A stretch of DNA of 64,000 nucleotides from HGM04593 sp045660825 (GTDB taxonomy: Bacteria; Bacteroidota; Bacteroidia; Bacteroidales; Bacteroidaceae). Position 1 is the stretch's first letter; every line of letters starts with the position of its first letter. The notes beneath the pieces were generated by a model that saw nothing but the letters and a program-made list of their open reading frames with translations, searched no databases and had not been told where the DNA came from. This document shows positions 49,939-58,482 of this stretch, in pieces. Both the position numbers and the translations under genes were made by a program. The stretch is from positions 1-64,000 of the forward strand of contig JAZREN010000045.1 of the NCBI GenBank assembly GCA_045660825.1, read 5' to 3'.

Positions 49939-50012
49939 CGGTGCGTACGGGACTCGAACCCGTGACCCCATGCGTGACAGGCATGTATTCTAACCAACTG
50001 AACTAACGCACC
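49939..50012 (-). tRNA. tRNA-Asp (anticodon GTC)
   Basis: The minus strand folds into a 74-base tRNA: acceptor GGTGCGT/ACGCACC, D arm AGTTCAGTTGGTTAGAAT, anticodon loop CTGTCAC, T arm CACGGGTTCGAGTCCCGT and discriminator G, the normal identity base for Asp. CCA is not encoded. Confidence 0.95.
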
Positions 50013-50056
50013 AATATTTCAAAGTTTTCTGCTTTGTTCGTGTCTCAAAGCGAGTG

Positions 50057-50087
50057 CAAAGGTATGGCTTTTTTTTGAATCTGCAAA
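50057..50087 (-). promoter_or_regulatory. Promoter of tRNA-Asp
   Basis: TACCTTTG on the minus strand (50057-50064) with TTTG 19 bp upstream (50084-50087). Confidence 0.65.
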
Positions 50088-50147
50088 CATTTTCGAGGTT
50101 TTTTTCAAGAAAATGTGATTTTTTTTGATTTTTCGGTCAAAAATGGG

Positions 50148-50675
50148 CTATTTGGCGAGTTTTTGCACTAAAAAAACATTACCGAACCCATTTTCTGTAC
50201 GTTGCCATTGTTGGAGCAATGCACTTTTTTTAAAGCCTTTTTTTTCAAAAAGTCCCATACTTTCTTCGTTCCAATCGGGAACAAAGGCATAGAGTTGGTT
50301 CATGTGTAGTTTCTTGAAAGCATAATTGCAAAGCAAATCCAGTGCTCGGGTGGCAATTCCTTTGCCTCTGTGTTTGCCAAGCACTCCTATGCACACCTCG
50401 GCGCGGCTGTTCAGCGGGTCGAAATCGGCAAGGTCAATCATGCCGGCTGCTTCTCCGTTCTGGAGTTCGATGACAAAGCGTGCCTGGTGTTCGGCAAAGA
50501 GATCCTGGCGGCTCTGCTCAAGGTATTCACGCAGGGTGTAGCGCGAATAGGGGAGTGTGGCGTTGCCAATGCTCCACAGTGTGGTATCGTTTTCCATCAC
50601 GTACATCAGCTCCAGATCCTCTGGTTCCGGTGCACGCAGGGAAATCATCTCATCTTTTAGCCAAACAGTGTTCAT
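50148..50675 (-). CDS. GNAT-family N-acetyltransferase (RimJ/RimL-like)
   Basis: The 175-residue protein starts WLKDEMISLRAPEPEDLELMY, has the strand ARFVIELQNGEAAGMIDLADF, the acetyl-CoA pyrophosphate loop region VCIGVLGKHRGKGIATRAL and the C-terminal YAFVPDWNEESMGLFEKKGF. It transfers acetyl from acetyl-CoA to an amine; the substrate may be a small molecule such as spermidine or a protein N terminus. Its start overlaps the stop of the upstream glycosyltransferase gene by 4 bp, as the last gene of a minus-strand unit beginning with recR. Confidence 0.88.
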   Translation of the reverse strand: MNTVWLKDEMISLRAPEPEDLELMYVMENDTTLWSIGNATLPYSRYTLREYLEQSRQDLFAEHQARFVIELQNGEAAGMIDLADFDPLNSRAEVCIGVLGKHRGKGIATRALDLLCNYAFKKLHMNQLYAFVPDWNEESMGLFEKKGFKKSALLQQWQRTENGFGNVFLVQKLAK

Positions 50676-51886
50676 CTCGTTGATGTTGTATCGTCATAAT
50701 CAAAGACAAGTTCTCCGGTTATGAGTTTCTTTGTTTTGGGTGAATATGTACCAAGGCGCAGTCTGTGCCCTGTTTTGCTGTTGAGTAGTTTCAGAATGGT
50801 ACTGTATGTGTAGGCCTCGGTGTCATACACAACGGTATTGTATCCCTCAAGGTTTATATCATTGCTTGTGTGTCCTTGTGGCATTGTTGATTCATTAGCC
50901 TCAATGAACATGTGCTTGCCGTTCTTTATTTCTCCCTGCAATATCTCCTTGACCTCGGCAATGGTGTCGCTGTTGCCAAAAACAATACAGTTGAGTGCCG
51001 GCTTTTCCTGTGTTGCCTTGCGGTGCACGAACTGGTTGCCCACATATGCCAGCATGGCGCGTGTCCATATGGCAATGTTTATTGGCAGGCTCACGAGCAT
51101 GGAGTAGTGCGAGTAGTGTTTCTTGAAAAAGAGCTGCATGGCACGGTAGAATGTGTGCACGTAGCGGTATGTACTCTTGTTTGTGCTCTCGCCCTTGTAG
51201 TGCAGTATGCGAAGGGGAAGGTAGTAGTTGTTGTAGCCTCCTTTTATGATGCGGTACGAGAGGTCTATGTCCTCGCCGTACATGAAGAAATCCTCGTCGA
51301 GCACGCCTGTCTTTTCTATTGTGCTGTGGCGCAGCATCATGTATGCTCCTGAGATTATCTCAATGGGGTTGCTCTCCTCGTTGTCGAGGTATTGCATGTA
51401 GTAACGGCCGAATTTACGCGATTTGGGGAAGAGTTTCGACAGGCCCGACATCTTGCAGAATGCCACGAATGGGGTGGGGAGGCCACGGCGTGATTCGGGC
51501 GCAAAGGTACCGTCTGTGCGCAGCATATACACTCCGCAGGCGCCGGCATCGGCATGTGCGTCCATGAATTCTACGCAGCCCTCAATTGCTTCTTTGGTAA
51601 CAATGGTGTCTGGGTTCAACAGCAGTATATACTCTCCTTTGGCCTGTGCTATGGCAATATTGTTGCCTTTTGAGAATCCGTTGTTCTCCCTGCAGGCCAT
51701 CCATTTGATTTTTGGGAAACGGGCTGTGATGTATTCTGTGGAGCCGTCGGTAGATGCATTGTCGACCACAATCACCTCGTAGTCAATCTCTGCTGCAGCC
51801 TGCTCAAGCGAGTTGAGGCACTGCTCAAGGAAATGTTTTACGTTATAGTTTACAATTACTACCGATAGCTTCATTGCGCTTGTCAT
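50672..51886 (-). CDS. Family 2 glycosyltransferase (rhamnosyltransferase-like)
   Basis: The 404-residue protein has the GT2 core: LSVVIVNYNVKHFLEQCL, VVDNASTDGSTEY, ENNGFSKGNN and LLNPDTIV, then the acceptor-side motif FMYGEDIDLSYRI. A hydrophobic stretch (SMLVSLPINIAIWTRAML) near residue 280 may attach it to the membrane. The last 110 residues (IVFGNSDTIAEVKEIL, YNTVVYDTEAYTY) form an extra small alpha/beta domain of unknown role, not common in short GT2 proteins. The ATG at 51886 overlaps the upstream stop codon; an alternative start is four codons later. Confidence 0.87.
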   Translation of the reverse strand: MTSAMKLSVVIVNYNVKHFLEQCLNSLEQAAAEIDYEVIVVDNASTDGSTEYITARFPKIKWMACRENNGFSKGNNIAIAQAKGEYILLLNPDTIVTKEAIEGCVEFMDAHADAGACGVYMLRTDGTFAPESRRGLPTPFVAFCKMSGLSKLFPKSRKFGRYYMQYLDNEESNPIEIISGAYMMLRHSTIEKTGVLDEDFFMYGEDIDLSYRIIKGGYNNYYLPLRILHYKGESTNKSTYRYVHTFYRAMQLFFKKHYSHYSMLVSLPINIAIWTRAMLAYVGNQFVHRKATQEKPALNCIVFGNSDTIAEVKEILQGEIKNGKHMFIEANESTMPQGHTSNDINLEGYNTVVYDTEAYTYSTILKLLNSKTGHRLRLGTYSPKTKKLITGELVFDYDDTTSTR

Positions 51887-52332
51887 TTTGTTTCGTTGCC
51901 GTTCTGGTACTCATCGAGAACCTTTCCTGTGGGGTAGCTGTATATCAGTGCTCCAAAACTGATGATGGCGCAGTACATTGCTCCGTTGTATTCAAGACCG
52001 TAGTATGCAAAGATATTGATTACAAGTGCAACGAAAAGCATGAATATGCGTATGAGGCTCCATTTACTATAGAGCTTGAGGAATGCACTGTTCTCGAGGC
52101 TGCTTCCTTTCTTCATTGCGCGGCTGAATCCTTTCAGTGCAAACGGGATTATTGCTATTGTGAGCATGATGGTGCTCACCTCGATGTAGTACATCTCGTC
52201 TGCTGTAAGGTTCATTGCCAAGGCTCCTTTGGTTAGGTAGCCGGTCTCGAATGCTGCAATGGCTATTATTGTTGCGAAAATAGATGTTGCAAAGTTGAAT
52301 TTCAACGATTTAAGAACGTTTTCCCTGTTCAT
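51883..52332 (-). CDS. Small four-helix membrane protein
   Basis: The 149-residue protein has four predicted membrane helices: FATSIFATIIAIAAFETGYL, VSTIMLTIAIIPFALKGF, IRIFMLFVALVINIFAYYG and MYCAIISFGALIYSY. I do not recognise a named family beyond uncharacterised Bacteroidales membrane proteins. It lies 2 bp downstream of recR and overlaps the glycosyltransferase start by 4 bp. Confidence 0.75.
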   Translation of the reverse strand: MNRENVLKSLKFNFATSIFATIIAIAAFETGYLTKGALAMNLTADEMYYIEVSTIMLTIAIIPFALKGFSRAMKKGSSLENSAFLKLYSKWSLIRIFMLFVALVINIFAYYGLEYNGAMYCAIISFGALIYSYPTGKVLDEYQNGNETK

Positions 52333-52334
52333 GA

Positions 52335-52955
52335 CTAAAAAGTTTTGCCGGTAAATGGACGGCGGTTAATTATTGAACTGCCCAAGGTGACCTCGTCGGT
52401 GTACTCAAGTTCGTCGCCAATGGAGATGCCACGGGCTATGACGGATAGCTTGACATCGAACTGCTGTAGCTTACGGTAAATATAGAAATTGGTGGTGTCG
52501 CCTTCCATTGTGGAGCTCAAGGCAAGAATTACCTCCTTGACCTCTCCCTTGGCAACACGTTCGATGAGGCTGTTGATGTTGAGGTCGCCCGGTGAAACGC
52601 CATCCATGGGCGATATTACACCACCGAGGACGTGGTACACACCTCTGAACTGCATTGTGTTTTCCACAGCCATCACATCCTGTATGTTCTCTACAACGCA
52701 GATGAGGCTGTGGTCGCGCAACGGGTTGGCACAGATGGGACATATGTCGGTGTCCGATATGCTGTGGCACTCCTTGCAGTATTTCGCTTCGCGTTTCAGG
52801 GTGATGATTGCCGATGAAAAGCCTTCTACCTCCTCCTCTTTTTTACGCAACAAGTGTAGCACAAGGCGTGTAGCCGTCTTGCGTCCTATGCCCGGCAGTT
52901 TTGAGAACTCCTTAACGGCGCGTTCCAAAAGTGTTGAGGGGTATTCCTGGTTCAT
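52335..52955 (-). CDS. recR: Recombination mediator RecR
   Basis: The 206-residue protein has an N-terminal helix-hairpin-helix (FSKLPGIGRKTATRLVLHLL), a C4 zinc finger (CKECHSISDTDICPICANP), a Toprim domain (ICVVENIQDVMAVENT, then GVISPMDGVSPGDL) and the C-terminal GISIGDELEYTDEVTLGSS. With RecO and RecF it helps load RecA on single-stranded DNA. It is the first gene of the unit recR, membrane protein, glycosyltransferase, GNAT. Confidence 0.97.
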   Translation of the reverse strand: MNQEYPSTLLERAVKEFSKLPGIGRKTATRLVLHLLRKKEEEVEGFSSAIITLKREAKYCKECHSISDTDICPICANPLRDHSLICVVENIQDVMAVENTMQFRGVYHVLGGVISPMDGVSPGDLNINSLIERVAKGEVKEVILALSSTMEGDTTNFYIYRKLQQFDVKLSVIARGISIGDELEYTDEVTLGSSIINRRPFTGKTF

Positions 52956-52982
52956 TGGTCTTTTCTGTTAGTTTAGCGGGCA

Positions 52983-53014
52983 CGAAGATAGTCAAAAAAA
53001 TGCCACTGTGCAAA
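52983..53014 (-). promoter_or_regulatory. Promoter of the recR unit
   Basis: On the minus strand TATCTTCG (52983-52990), one base from TAnnTTTG, with TTTG 20 bp upstream (53011-53014). Confidence 0.45.
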
Positions 53015-53028
53015 TTGCTACAAATGCG

Positions 53029-54393
53029 TTACTTTATATCAACGGTAATCTCGGCTGGGAATACACGTTCTGGGTCGAAATATTCGGCGCAGCTCTCAAC
53101 CATTGCTTTCATTGTAGGTGTCACCTTGCCGTTGAATACCTCGTTGCCGTTTACAATGACCTTGACTGGCTTTGTAAAATCGAACAGTTGCTCATTGAGG
53201 TAGATTGTAACATTTCCTTTTGTCGCCGGCGCGTAGCTCTTTGAGAAGAACATCGGAATGTTGTATATGAGCTGTGTGGTGGTGTAGGTTACATTCTGCA
53301 CTGTGAGGTTCACAGTGTTGTCTTCAATGCTCATCTCGTAGCAGGTGCGTTCCTCGTCATTGCTTCGTGAGGTTTCATTTACCTTAAGGTTGTAGAAGCC
53401 TGTACGGTGACGGCCATACATGTCATAGTCCTCCCAATAGAAATATGTGGGGTGGGCATTGCGGCTGTGTTTCTTGAGCCAGGGAGTGGTCTTTTCATAG
53501 TTTATGCTGTGTCCCATGCCTGGTACAAGCTCAATGAAATAGTTGTATAGCCCCGGATGCTTCTTTGCCAGGCTGTCAATTGTCTGTGCTGCGTTGTAGG
53601 TCATGGCATTACGTGCAAAGCCGTAGTCTTTCTCACCCGTGCGCAAAGAGAATGCAATGTTTGCAAGGTTCTCCATAGGGGCGTTCTTTAACGGTTCACC
53701 ACCCGCCATGGGGCCTGCCCCGGCCAAGTAGTCGGCATAGAACGATGCAAGTCGTTGGCTGCCGTATCCACCTTCGGAAATGCCGTAGAAATAGATTCTG
53801 TTGGCATCAATGCCATCGTTTACAAAAGCCTGACGCAGCAGTTTTTCCCAAGCCCACTGCTTGCTCTGTATTGCCCAACGGTAAAGCTCACCATATCCGT
53901 TGGGTATCTGCGGGATGAAGTGTAATGAGGGGGCATCGTCATAGCTGCTGCACAGGCGTATTCCGGCTTCCCATTCGCGGTTCTTTTCTCCCGAGCCGTG
54001 CATATACAGGAAGAGCGGAAAACCCTTCTGTGGCTGCTCGCCTTTCTTTATGAAATAGTAGGGCATCAGGGCATTCTCCTCAAGGTTTTCGGGGAGTCGC
54101 CAATAACCGGTGTCGCGTGGCTCGTTGGTTGCAAAAGGTGCTGTCAGTTTCTCCTCATCGGCAGCCAGCACGGCATTGCGCCAGCACTCCCATACGGTGT
54201 TGCGGGTTTCTTCAATATTCTCGGGCTTTATCCTGTCATTGTCTTTATAACCGGCATTCTCGCCTTTGAGTGCTTTTGAGAAGTATGCACTCACCTTCTT
54301 TGCCTTGCATTTTGATATTGGCTTTGCCTTGCACTCTGCACCTGTTGTGAAAGCCACCATGGCGATGAACGCCGAGACTATTATTCTGTTCAT
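53029..54393 (-). CDS. Exported alpha/beta hydrolase (esterase-like)
   Basis: The 454-residue protein has a signal peptide (MNRIIVSAFIAMVAFTTGA). The catalytic domain shows FPLFLYMHGSGEKNREWEAG (oxyanion region), the nucleophile elbow YFYGISEGGYGSQR with GxSxG, and a likely catalytic histidine in VPGMGHSINYE. This resembles the secreted esterase/PHB-depolymerase-like group that cuts acyl or feruloyl groups from plant polysaccharides, but the substrate is unknown. A C-terminal part of about 120 residues (YEMSIEDNTVNLTVQNVTY and on) looks like a beta-sandwich accessory domain. There is no type IX style tail. Confidence 0.75.
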   Translation of the reverse strand: MNRIIVSAFIAMVAFTTGAECKAKPISKCKAKKVSAYFSKALKGENAGYKDNDRIKPENIEETRNTVWECWRNAVLAADEEKLTAPFATNEPRDTGYWRLPENLEENALMPYYFIKKGEQPQKGFPLFLYMHGSGEKNREWEAGIRLCSSYDDAPSLHFIPQIPNGYGELYRWAIQSKQWAWEKLLRQAFVNDGIDANRIYFYGISEGGYGSQRLASFYADYLAGAGPMAGGEPLKNAPMENLANIAFSLRTGEKDYGFARNAMTYNAAQTIDSLAKKHPGLYNYFIELVPGMGHSINYEKTTPWLKKHSRNAHPTYFYWEDYDMYGRHRTGFYNLKVNETSRSNDEERTCYEMSIEDNTVNLTVQNVTYTTTQLIYNIPMFFSKSYAPATKGNVTIYLNEQLFDFTKPVKVIVNGNEVFNGKVTPTMKAMVESCAEYFDPERVFPAEITVDIK

Positions 54394-54506
54394 TGTGTTT
54401 ATATTTTGTGCGAAAATAACTTATACAAAGCAATCCCGCAATTTTTTGGTGGAGAATGTTGGAATGAAGAAGGCCCGACTTGCTACTGCAGGTTGGCCCT
54501 CGTTTC

Positions 54507-55202
54507 CTATATCCTTGTAGTTATGTGAAAGCACTTCTGTTTGACTTCGTATTTTACGTAGCATTTCTTCTGCCTTTTCAAATCCCACAGAACTTCTCCC
54601 AAAACATTCTTTAAAGTTTCTGTTTCGGCCCATTTGCGCCCGTGCTCCTTCTTCTCAAACCTTGCATAGGTGATGTCGACGGTTGTGGCGTGGCAGTGTG
54701 CCGAATTGCTCACTGGGTTGGGATTGCCCGATTGCTGTAGTTTCTTGACATCTTCCTGAGTTCTCAACACCGATGTCACTATAATGCTGTATGCCGGCAA
54801 CCCCTTGCTTTTCAAAGAGTCCTGGAAGTTCTTGCCAATGATGTCTACCAGGTTGGCTGCGCCATGTGTGAGATATGGAATGGAGTGGGTGAGGTGGTCT
54901 ACTTTGTAGTGCTTGTTGCTACCAATTCTGACCAACTGTTCCTTGACGCCCTCGGCCTCGCTTCTGTTCTTCAATGGCTGCTTGAGGCCAAGTTGTCGTG
55001 CCGAACGCAAATGCGCATTGTTCCTGTCGTCGAACATGGACGAAAAGTCCCCGGCTGTCGTGTTTGCTTTTGCCGGTCTGTTGCCACGATTGAGTACATG
55101 ACATATTTTCTTGACAATCCTACGGTCATATCCTGTGTAATGCAGAACTGCTGCTCCAACCAGTACAAGAACCAATGATATTACCAGTATCAGTTTCTTC
55201 AT
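54507..55202 (-). CDS. DUF5715/M15-peptidase-like exported protein
   Basis: The ATG at 55202 gives 231 residues (MKKLILVISLVLVLVGAAVL), an N-terminal signal anchor. The longer frame to 55241 crosses a promoter element. The domain carries IIVTSVLRTQEDVKKLQQSG and SAHCHATTVDITYARFE, which parallels the SxHxxGxAxDI zinc motif of M15 D-Ala-D-Ala carboxypeptidases, plus a late His region CFHITTR. A role in peptidoglycan trimming is possible but not shown. The DUF5715 family name is by recognition of the pattern. Confidence 0.7.
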   Translation of the reverse strand: MKKLILVISLVLVLVGAAVLHYTGYDRRIVKKICHVLNRGNRPAKANTTAGDFSSMFDDRNNAHLRSARQLGLKQPLKNRSEAEGVKEQLVRIGSNKHYKVDHLTHSIPYLTHGAANLVDIIGKNFQDSLKSKGLPAYSIIVTSVLRTQEDVKKLQQSGNPNPVSNSAHCHATTVDITYARFEKKEHGRKWAETETLKNVLGEVLWDLKRQKKCYVKYEVKQKCFHITTRI

Positions 55203-55227
55203 TTCTTTTTGCATTTGTGTAATGCTG

Positions 55228-55235
55228 CAAATATA
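55228..55235 (-). promoter_or_regulatory. -7 element of the DUF5715-like gene
   Basis: TATATTTG on the minus strand, 26 bp from the ATG; no -33 found. Confidence 0.4.
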
Positions 55236-55302
55236 CTTCAATCATTGCTTTTTTCATAGAACCATTACATTTGTTTTCGTGGTTTACCTTTAAAAGTCCT
55301 GT

Positions 55303-55342
55303 AAAAAAACATACAGCCAAGCAGAGTGCTGCCGACTGTATG
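55303..55342 (-). terminator. Terminator of the C10 peptidase gene
   Basis: On the minus strand CATACAG pairs with CTGTATG, with an inner CAG/CTG stem, followed by TTTTTTTAC. Confidence 0.8.
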
Positions 55343-55369
55343 AAATGGTGTGAATATATTTAAGTATGC

Positions 55370-58255
55370 TTATCTTACAAACACTTTTGTTGCGCTGTTT
55401 TGCACTGTCACAATATACAGGCCGCTTGCAACCTGAATAATGTTGTCGGTGCCATGGTAAACCTCGCGGCCGTCGGAACTGTAGACTGTTACCAGGGCGT
55501 CATCGGCATTGGTTATTGTGATAGTGCTGCCACATACAGTTACTGTTGCGCCTCCAACACTTTCAACCTCTTCAATGGCTGTCTCGTCGCCAACCCAGAA
55601 GTAGTCATTGCGCGCATAGGTGAAGGTGTTGTTCGAGAGTGTGCCCAGCTCGCGCTTGTTCTTGTCAAAGTACTTGATTACCAAGGTCCATTTACCCATT
55701 GTGGCCTTGGCTCCGCAAAGGCAGGCAACATCAAGCAGCAGTTTCTCGCCCTCTGCAATTGTTACAGGGATATAGTCGCTTCTCAATATCGGGGTGAGAC
55801 CGCTGCTGGTGTTGATTCTCACATAGCCGTCGAATGTACCGTTGTAGCTGCCCAGCATAAGGCGTACATCTACGCTGTCGCCGGCAACTACCTGTTTGTC
55901 GCACACGCTTGTCCTGCCGTTGATATATGGAATGGCGCTCTCGCCGACAGTGATGTTGAATGTCTTTTGTACTGCATGTGGAATGCGCTCCATGTTGTTG
56001 CTGGTTTCGCATACCATCACCTCATATTTGCCGGCTGGCAGTGTGGGGAAGTAGTCGGATGATTTGTAGCTGAGCGTTACCTTCATGTTTTTGCCCAAGT
56101 TTGTGGTCTTGTCTTCGGCAATCGTGTATGTTTGGTTAGTGCTTGTGTTACGTAATACAAGTGCCAGATCACCCGAGTAGGTGTAACCAGCATAGGTCTG
56201 GTTGGTAACTGTCGCCGAGACATTAAGCACGCTTCCGTTAGTGATGTCTGATGCAGTGATTGCAGTTATGGTAGGTGAACCTCCGGGGGCCTCCTCATTG
56301 ATTGCGAATGTGTCGCTCTTGCCGCTGACGCTTTCGGCCAATGAAGTGTTGAATGTATTGGTTCGTTCATAATAGGTACTCTTGTTGTAGGTGAAAGTTA
56401 TGTAGCAATCTCCGATTTCCAGGAATTGGTTCGAGGTGATGAACTCAACAAATATATCCCTGTTGTCGATGACTTCAAACAGCTTTGTCGCTTTTTTCAA
56501 AGTATCGCTTACAACAGAACCGTCGGGGCGTATTGTGTTGATGATTGGCGCTACCACAACGGTTGAGTTATGTGTGTTCTTGTTTATGAATCTTGCATTG
56601 AACTTGATGGTGCTGCCTATTCTTGGGTTAGGGGTTGTGAGTTCAACCGATGAGACATGGATATCGGGCAGTGCATGACGAAGTGTCGCAGATGTCTCAT
56701 TTACATCAAGTATAAGGCAGTTCTGGTCACTGATGATTTCAACATACTCTCCGTCTGAATTCTTGTAGAGCAGTTTAAGTTCGTATGTGCCCTTTTCAAG
56801 ATAGTTGTAGTAGTTCTTGTTGACAACATCCACTGTGAAATCGAAATATCCCTTGGTGTAGTAGCCGGGCTGCAGGTCTCCATTTAGTGCTCCATAGTTT
56901 AGGTGCTGGAATGTGCCGTCGCCCTTCTTGACAGCCAGGGCAAATTCAAGCTGTGTGTTCGAGTGTGAACGGTTTGTAATGAATTTGCTCACCTTGAACT
57001 TTGCAGCGTTGCCCGAATATTTTGATGTGTAGGTATAAACTTTCTCGTTGTCAGTATCAGGTTTGTATATACCGAATTCAACCAATCCGACATTCTCGCT
57101 ATTGACATCGCTTTCGCCACTTGGAGCAATGTTGACGATTATTGCTTGTCCCACATTGTATGTGCCTGTACCGCCACCTGTGCCAATGCCATCAGGTGAC
57201 ATGTAGGTCATGTCGAAATAACCGTTGTATGCTCCGTTCCATCCCCAATCGATGTGTATCATGTCATTCTCGTCAATGCCATCGAAAACGTATGCGTGAC
57301 CACCTTCGAAGTTGATACCGAATCCGACACTCATCACCGGCTGTCTTGCCTCAAGATTCTCTCTGATGGCTGTTACATATTCATCCTCTGTGACATCGGT
57401 GCGCTTTATTACGCGTGCAGCAGTGGAATAGTTGAAAATATTGACAAAGCCATTGAGAGCGTATATCTCGTTGCTGCCAGTACCTTCGGGTGAATAGCTA
57501 CTGTGGATTGCTTTGCCCACATCTACCATCAGCTGTGCAACCTCCTGTGCCTGTGCTGCTGTGTAGCCGTTGCGGTAGTGTGGGAGCATGTTGTCCCAGT
57601 TGTATGTGCGCTTGGTCAGGTCAATAGTCTCTTTCTTACCTGTGATATTGCTTGTCCAGGAGATAGCCTTGATTGGGGTGATTGGCCATTCGTGGAATTT
57701 CATGATTTGTGCCATTGCTGTTGCGGTACAGCCTGTGGGTGTCTTCTGGCCATTGACTTCGGGGCAGAGGTTGTTGTAGGGCGCTGACTGGTCCCAACTT
57801 GTCTGCAACATGGGGGCAACGGCTGTCTTGCCTGCTTTGGCGCTTTTTTGTACATGTGTTACCTTGCCTGCACGCACATCATCCACATACATGCTGTATT
57901 CGTTGAGCCATTCAACGAGTGCTGCCGGCATTTCGCTGTTTTCACCGGTGTATTCGGTTGAATAGCCAATAACTGGAGCAAGTGCATCATCGCCCGACAC
58001 GATGATGAATCCCTTGTTGTTATCGGGAGCGTAGATGTAGTATTGAGGGTTACTCTCCTGAATGTTTATTCTGCTTCCCGCCTTTGCCATTTTAGTCGGT
58101 GAATGCATTATCAGATGCTCTGTATTGGCATGCTGTACTTTTGAGTTCCAAAAGTTGTTTGCTATTTCGCCGGCTTTTTCGGGGTCAATAGGGTTTGCAA
58201 AAACTGTTATAGTCAAGAATAATGACGATAATAAAAGTGCAGTAAATCTTTTCAT
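55370..58255 (-). CDS. C10-family cysteine peptidase (streptopain/interpain-like) with T9SS-type tail
   Basis: The 961-residue protein has a signal peptide (MKRFTALLLSSLFLTITVFA), an inhibitory Spi-like propeptide up to about residue 145, and a catalytic domain with nucleophile C176 in TPTGCTATAMAQIM, H320 in FEGGHAYVFDG and the DWGWNGAYNGYF segment. After about residue 370 follow several beta-sandwich modules. The final 70 residues (VTVCGSTITITNAD, VTVYSSDGREVYHG, ASGLYIVTVQ, KVFVR) match type IX secretion C-terminal domains. It should be exported by the T9SS and attached to or released from the surface, degrading proteins or host factors, as interpain A does in Prevotella intermedia. A full-consensus promoter lies 30 bp upstream. 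Confidence 0.9.
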   Translation of the reverse strand: MKRFTALLLSSLFLTITVFANPIDPEKAGEIANNFWNSKVQHANTEHLIMHSPTKMAKAGSRINIQESNPQYYIYAPDNNKGFIIVSGDDALAPVIGYSTEYTGENSEMPAALVEWLNEYSMYVDDVRAGKVTHVQKSAKAGKTAVAPMLQTSWDQSAPYNNLCPEVNGQKTPTGCTATAMAQIMKFHEWPITPIKAISWTSNITGKKETIDLTKRTYNWDNMLPHYRNGYTAAQAQEVAQLMVDVGKAIHSSYSPEGTGSNEIYALNGFVNIFNYSTAARVIKRTDVTEDEYVTAIRENLEARQPVMSVGFGINFEGGHAYVFDGIDENDMIHIDWGWNGAYNGYFDMTYMSPDGIGTGGGTGTYNVGQAIIVNIAPSGESDVNSENVGLVEFGIYKPDTDNEKVYTYTSKYSGNAAKFKVSKFITNRSHSNTQLEFALAVKKGDGTFQHLNYGALNGDLQPGYYTKGYFDFTVDVVNKNYYNYLEKGTYELKLLYKNSDGEYVEIISDQNCLILDVNETSATLRHALPDIHVSSVELTTPNPRIGSTIKFNARFINKNTHNSTVVVAPIINTIRPDGSVVSDTLKKATKLFEVIDNRDIFVEFITSNQFLEIGDCYITFTYNKSTYYERTNTFNTSLAESVSGKSDTFAINEEAPGGSPTITAITASDITNGSVLNVSATVTNQTYAGYTYSGDLALVLRNTSTNQTYTIAEDKTTNLGKNMKVTLSYKSSDYFPTLPAGKYEVMVCETSNNMERIPHAVQKTFNITVGESAIPYINGRTSVCDKQVVAGDSVDVRLMLGSYNGTFDGYVRINTSSGLTPILRSDYIPVTIAEGEKLLLDVACLCGAKATMGKWTLVIKYFDKNKRELGTLSNNTFTYARNDYFWVGDETAIEEVESVGGATVTVCGSTITITNADDALVTVYSSDGREVYHGTDNIIQVASGLYIVTVQNSATKVFVR

Positions 58256-58284
58256 TTTTATGTCGTTTAGGTAGTAGATGGGCG

Positions 58285-58316
58285 CAAATGTATGATTTAT
58301 GCTTTATGTTTCCAAA
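58285..58316 (-). promoter_or_regulatory. Promoter of the C10 peptidase gene
   Basis: On the minus strand TACATTTG (58285-58292) with TTTG exactly 20 bp upstream (58313-58316). Confidence 0.65.
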
Positions 58317-58419
58317 CTTTTGCATGCATTTTGTATGCTTTTTGTCAAAAACCGTGTCGTATGGTCTGTTTTTGAGATATTTTGTTAAACATGCACTCTC
58401 TTTTAACAATTTGTTGCGA

Positions 58420-58450
58420 TTGTACCTTTTTTGTAGCAGATGTAATTTTG
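58420..58450 (+). promoter_or_regulatory. Promoter of the TonB-dependent receptor gene
   Basis: TAATTTTG (58443-58450) with TTG 20 bp upstream (58420-58422). Confidence 0.55.
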
Positions 58451-58482
58451 CAACCGCAAAAAAGAATAAAAACAGACTACAT

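Noticed and set aside
58288..58482. N-terminal extension of the TonB-dependent receptor
   Set aside because: It covers the promoter and lacks a signal peptide, while the ATG at 58483 opens a normal one.
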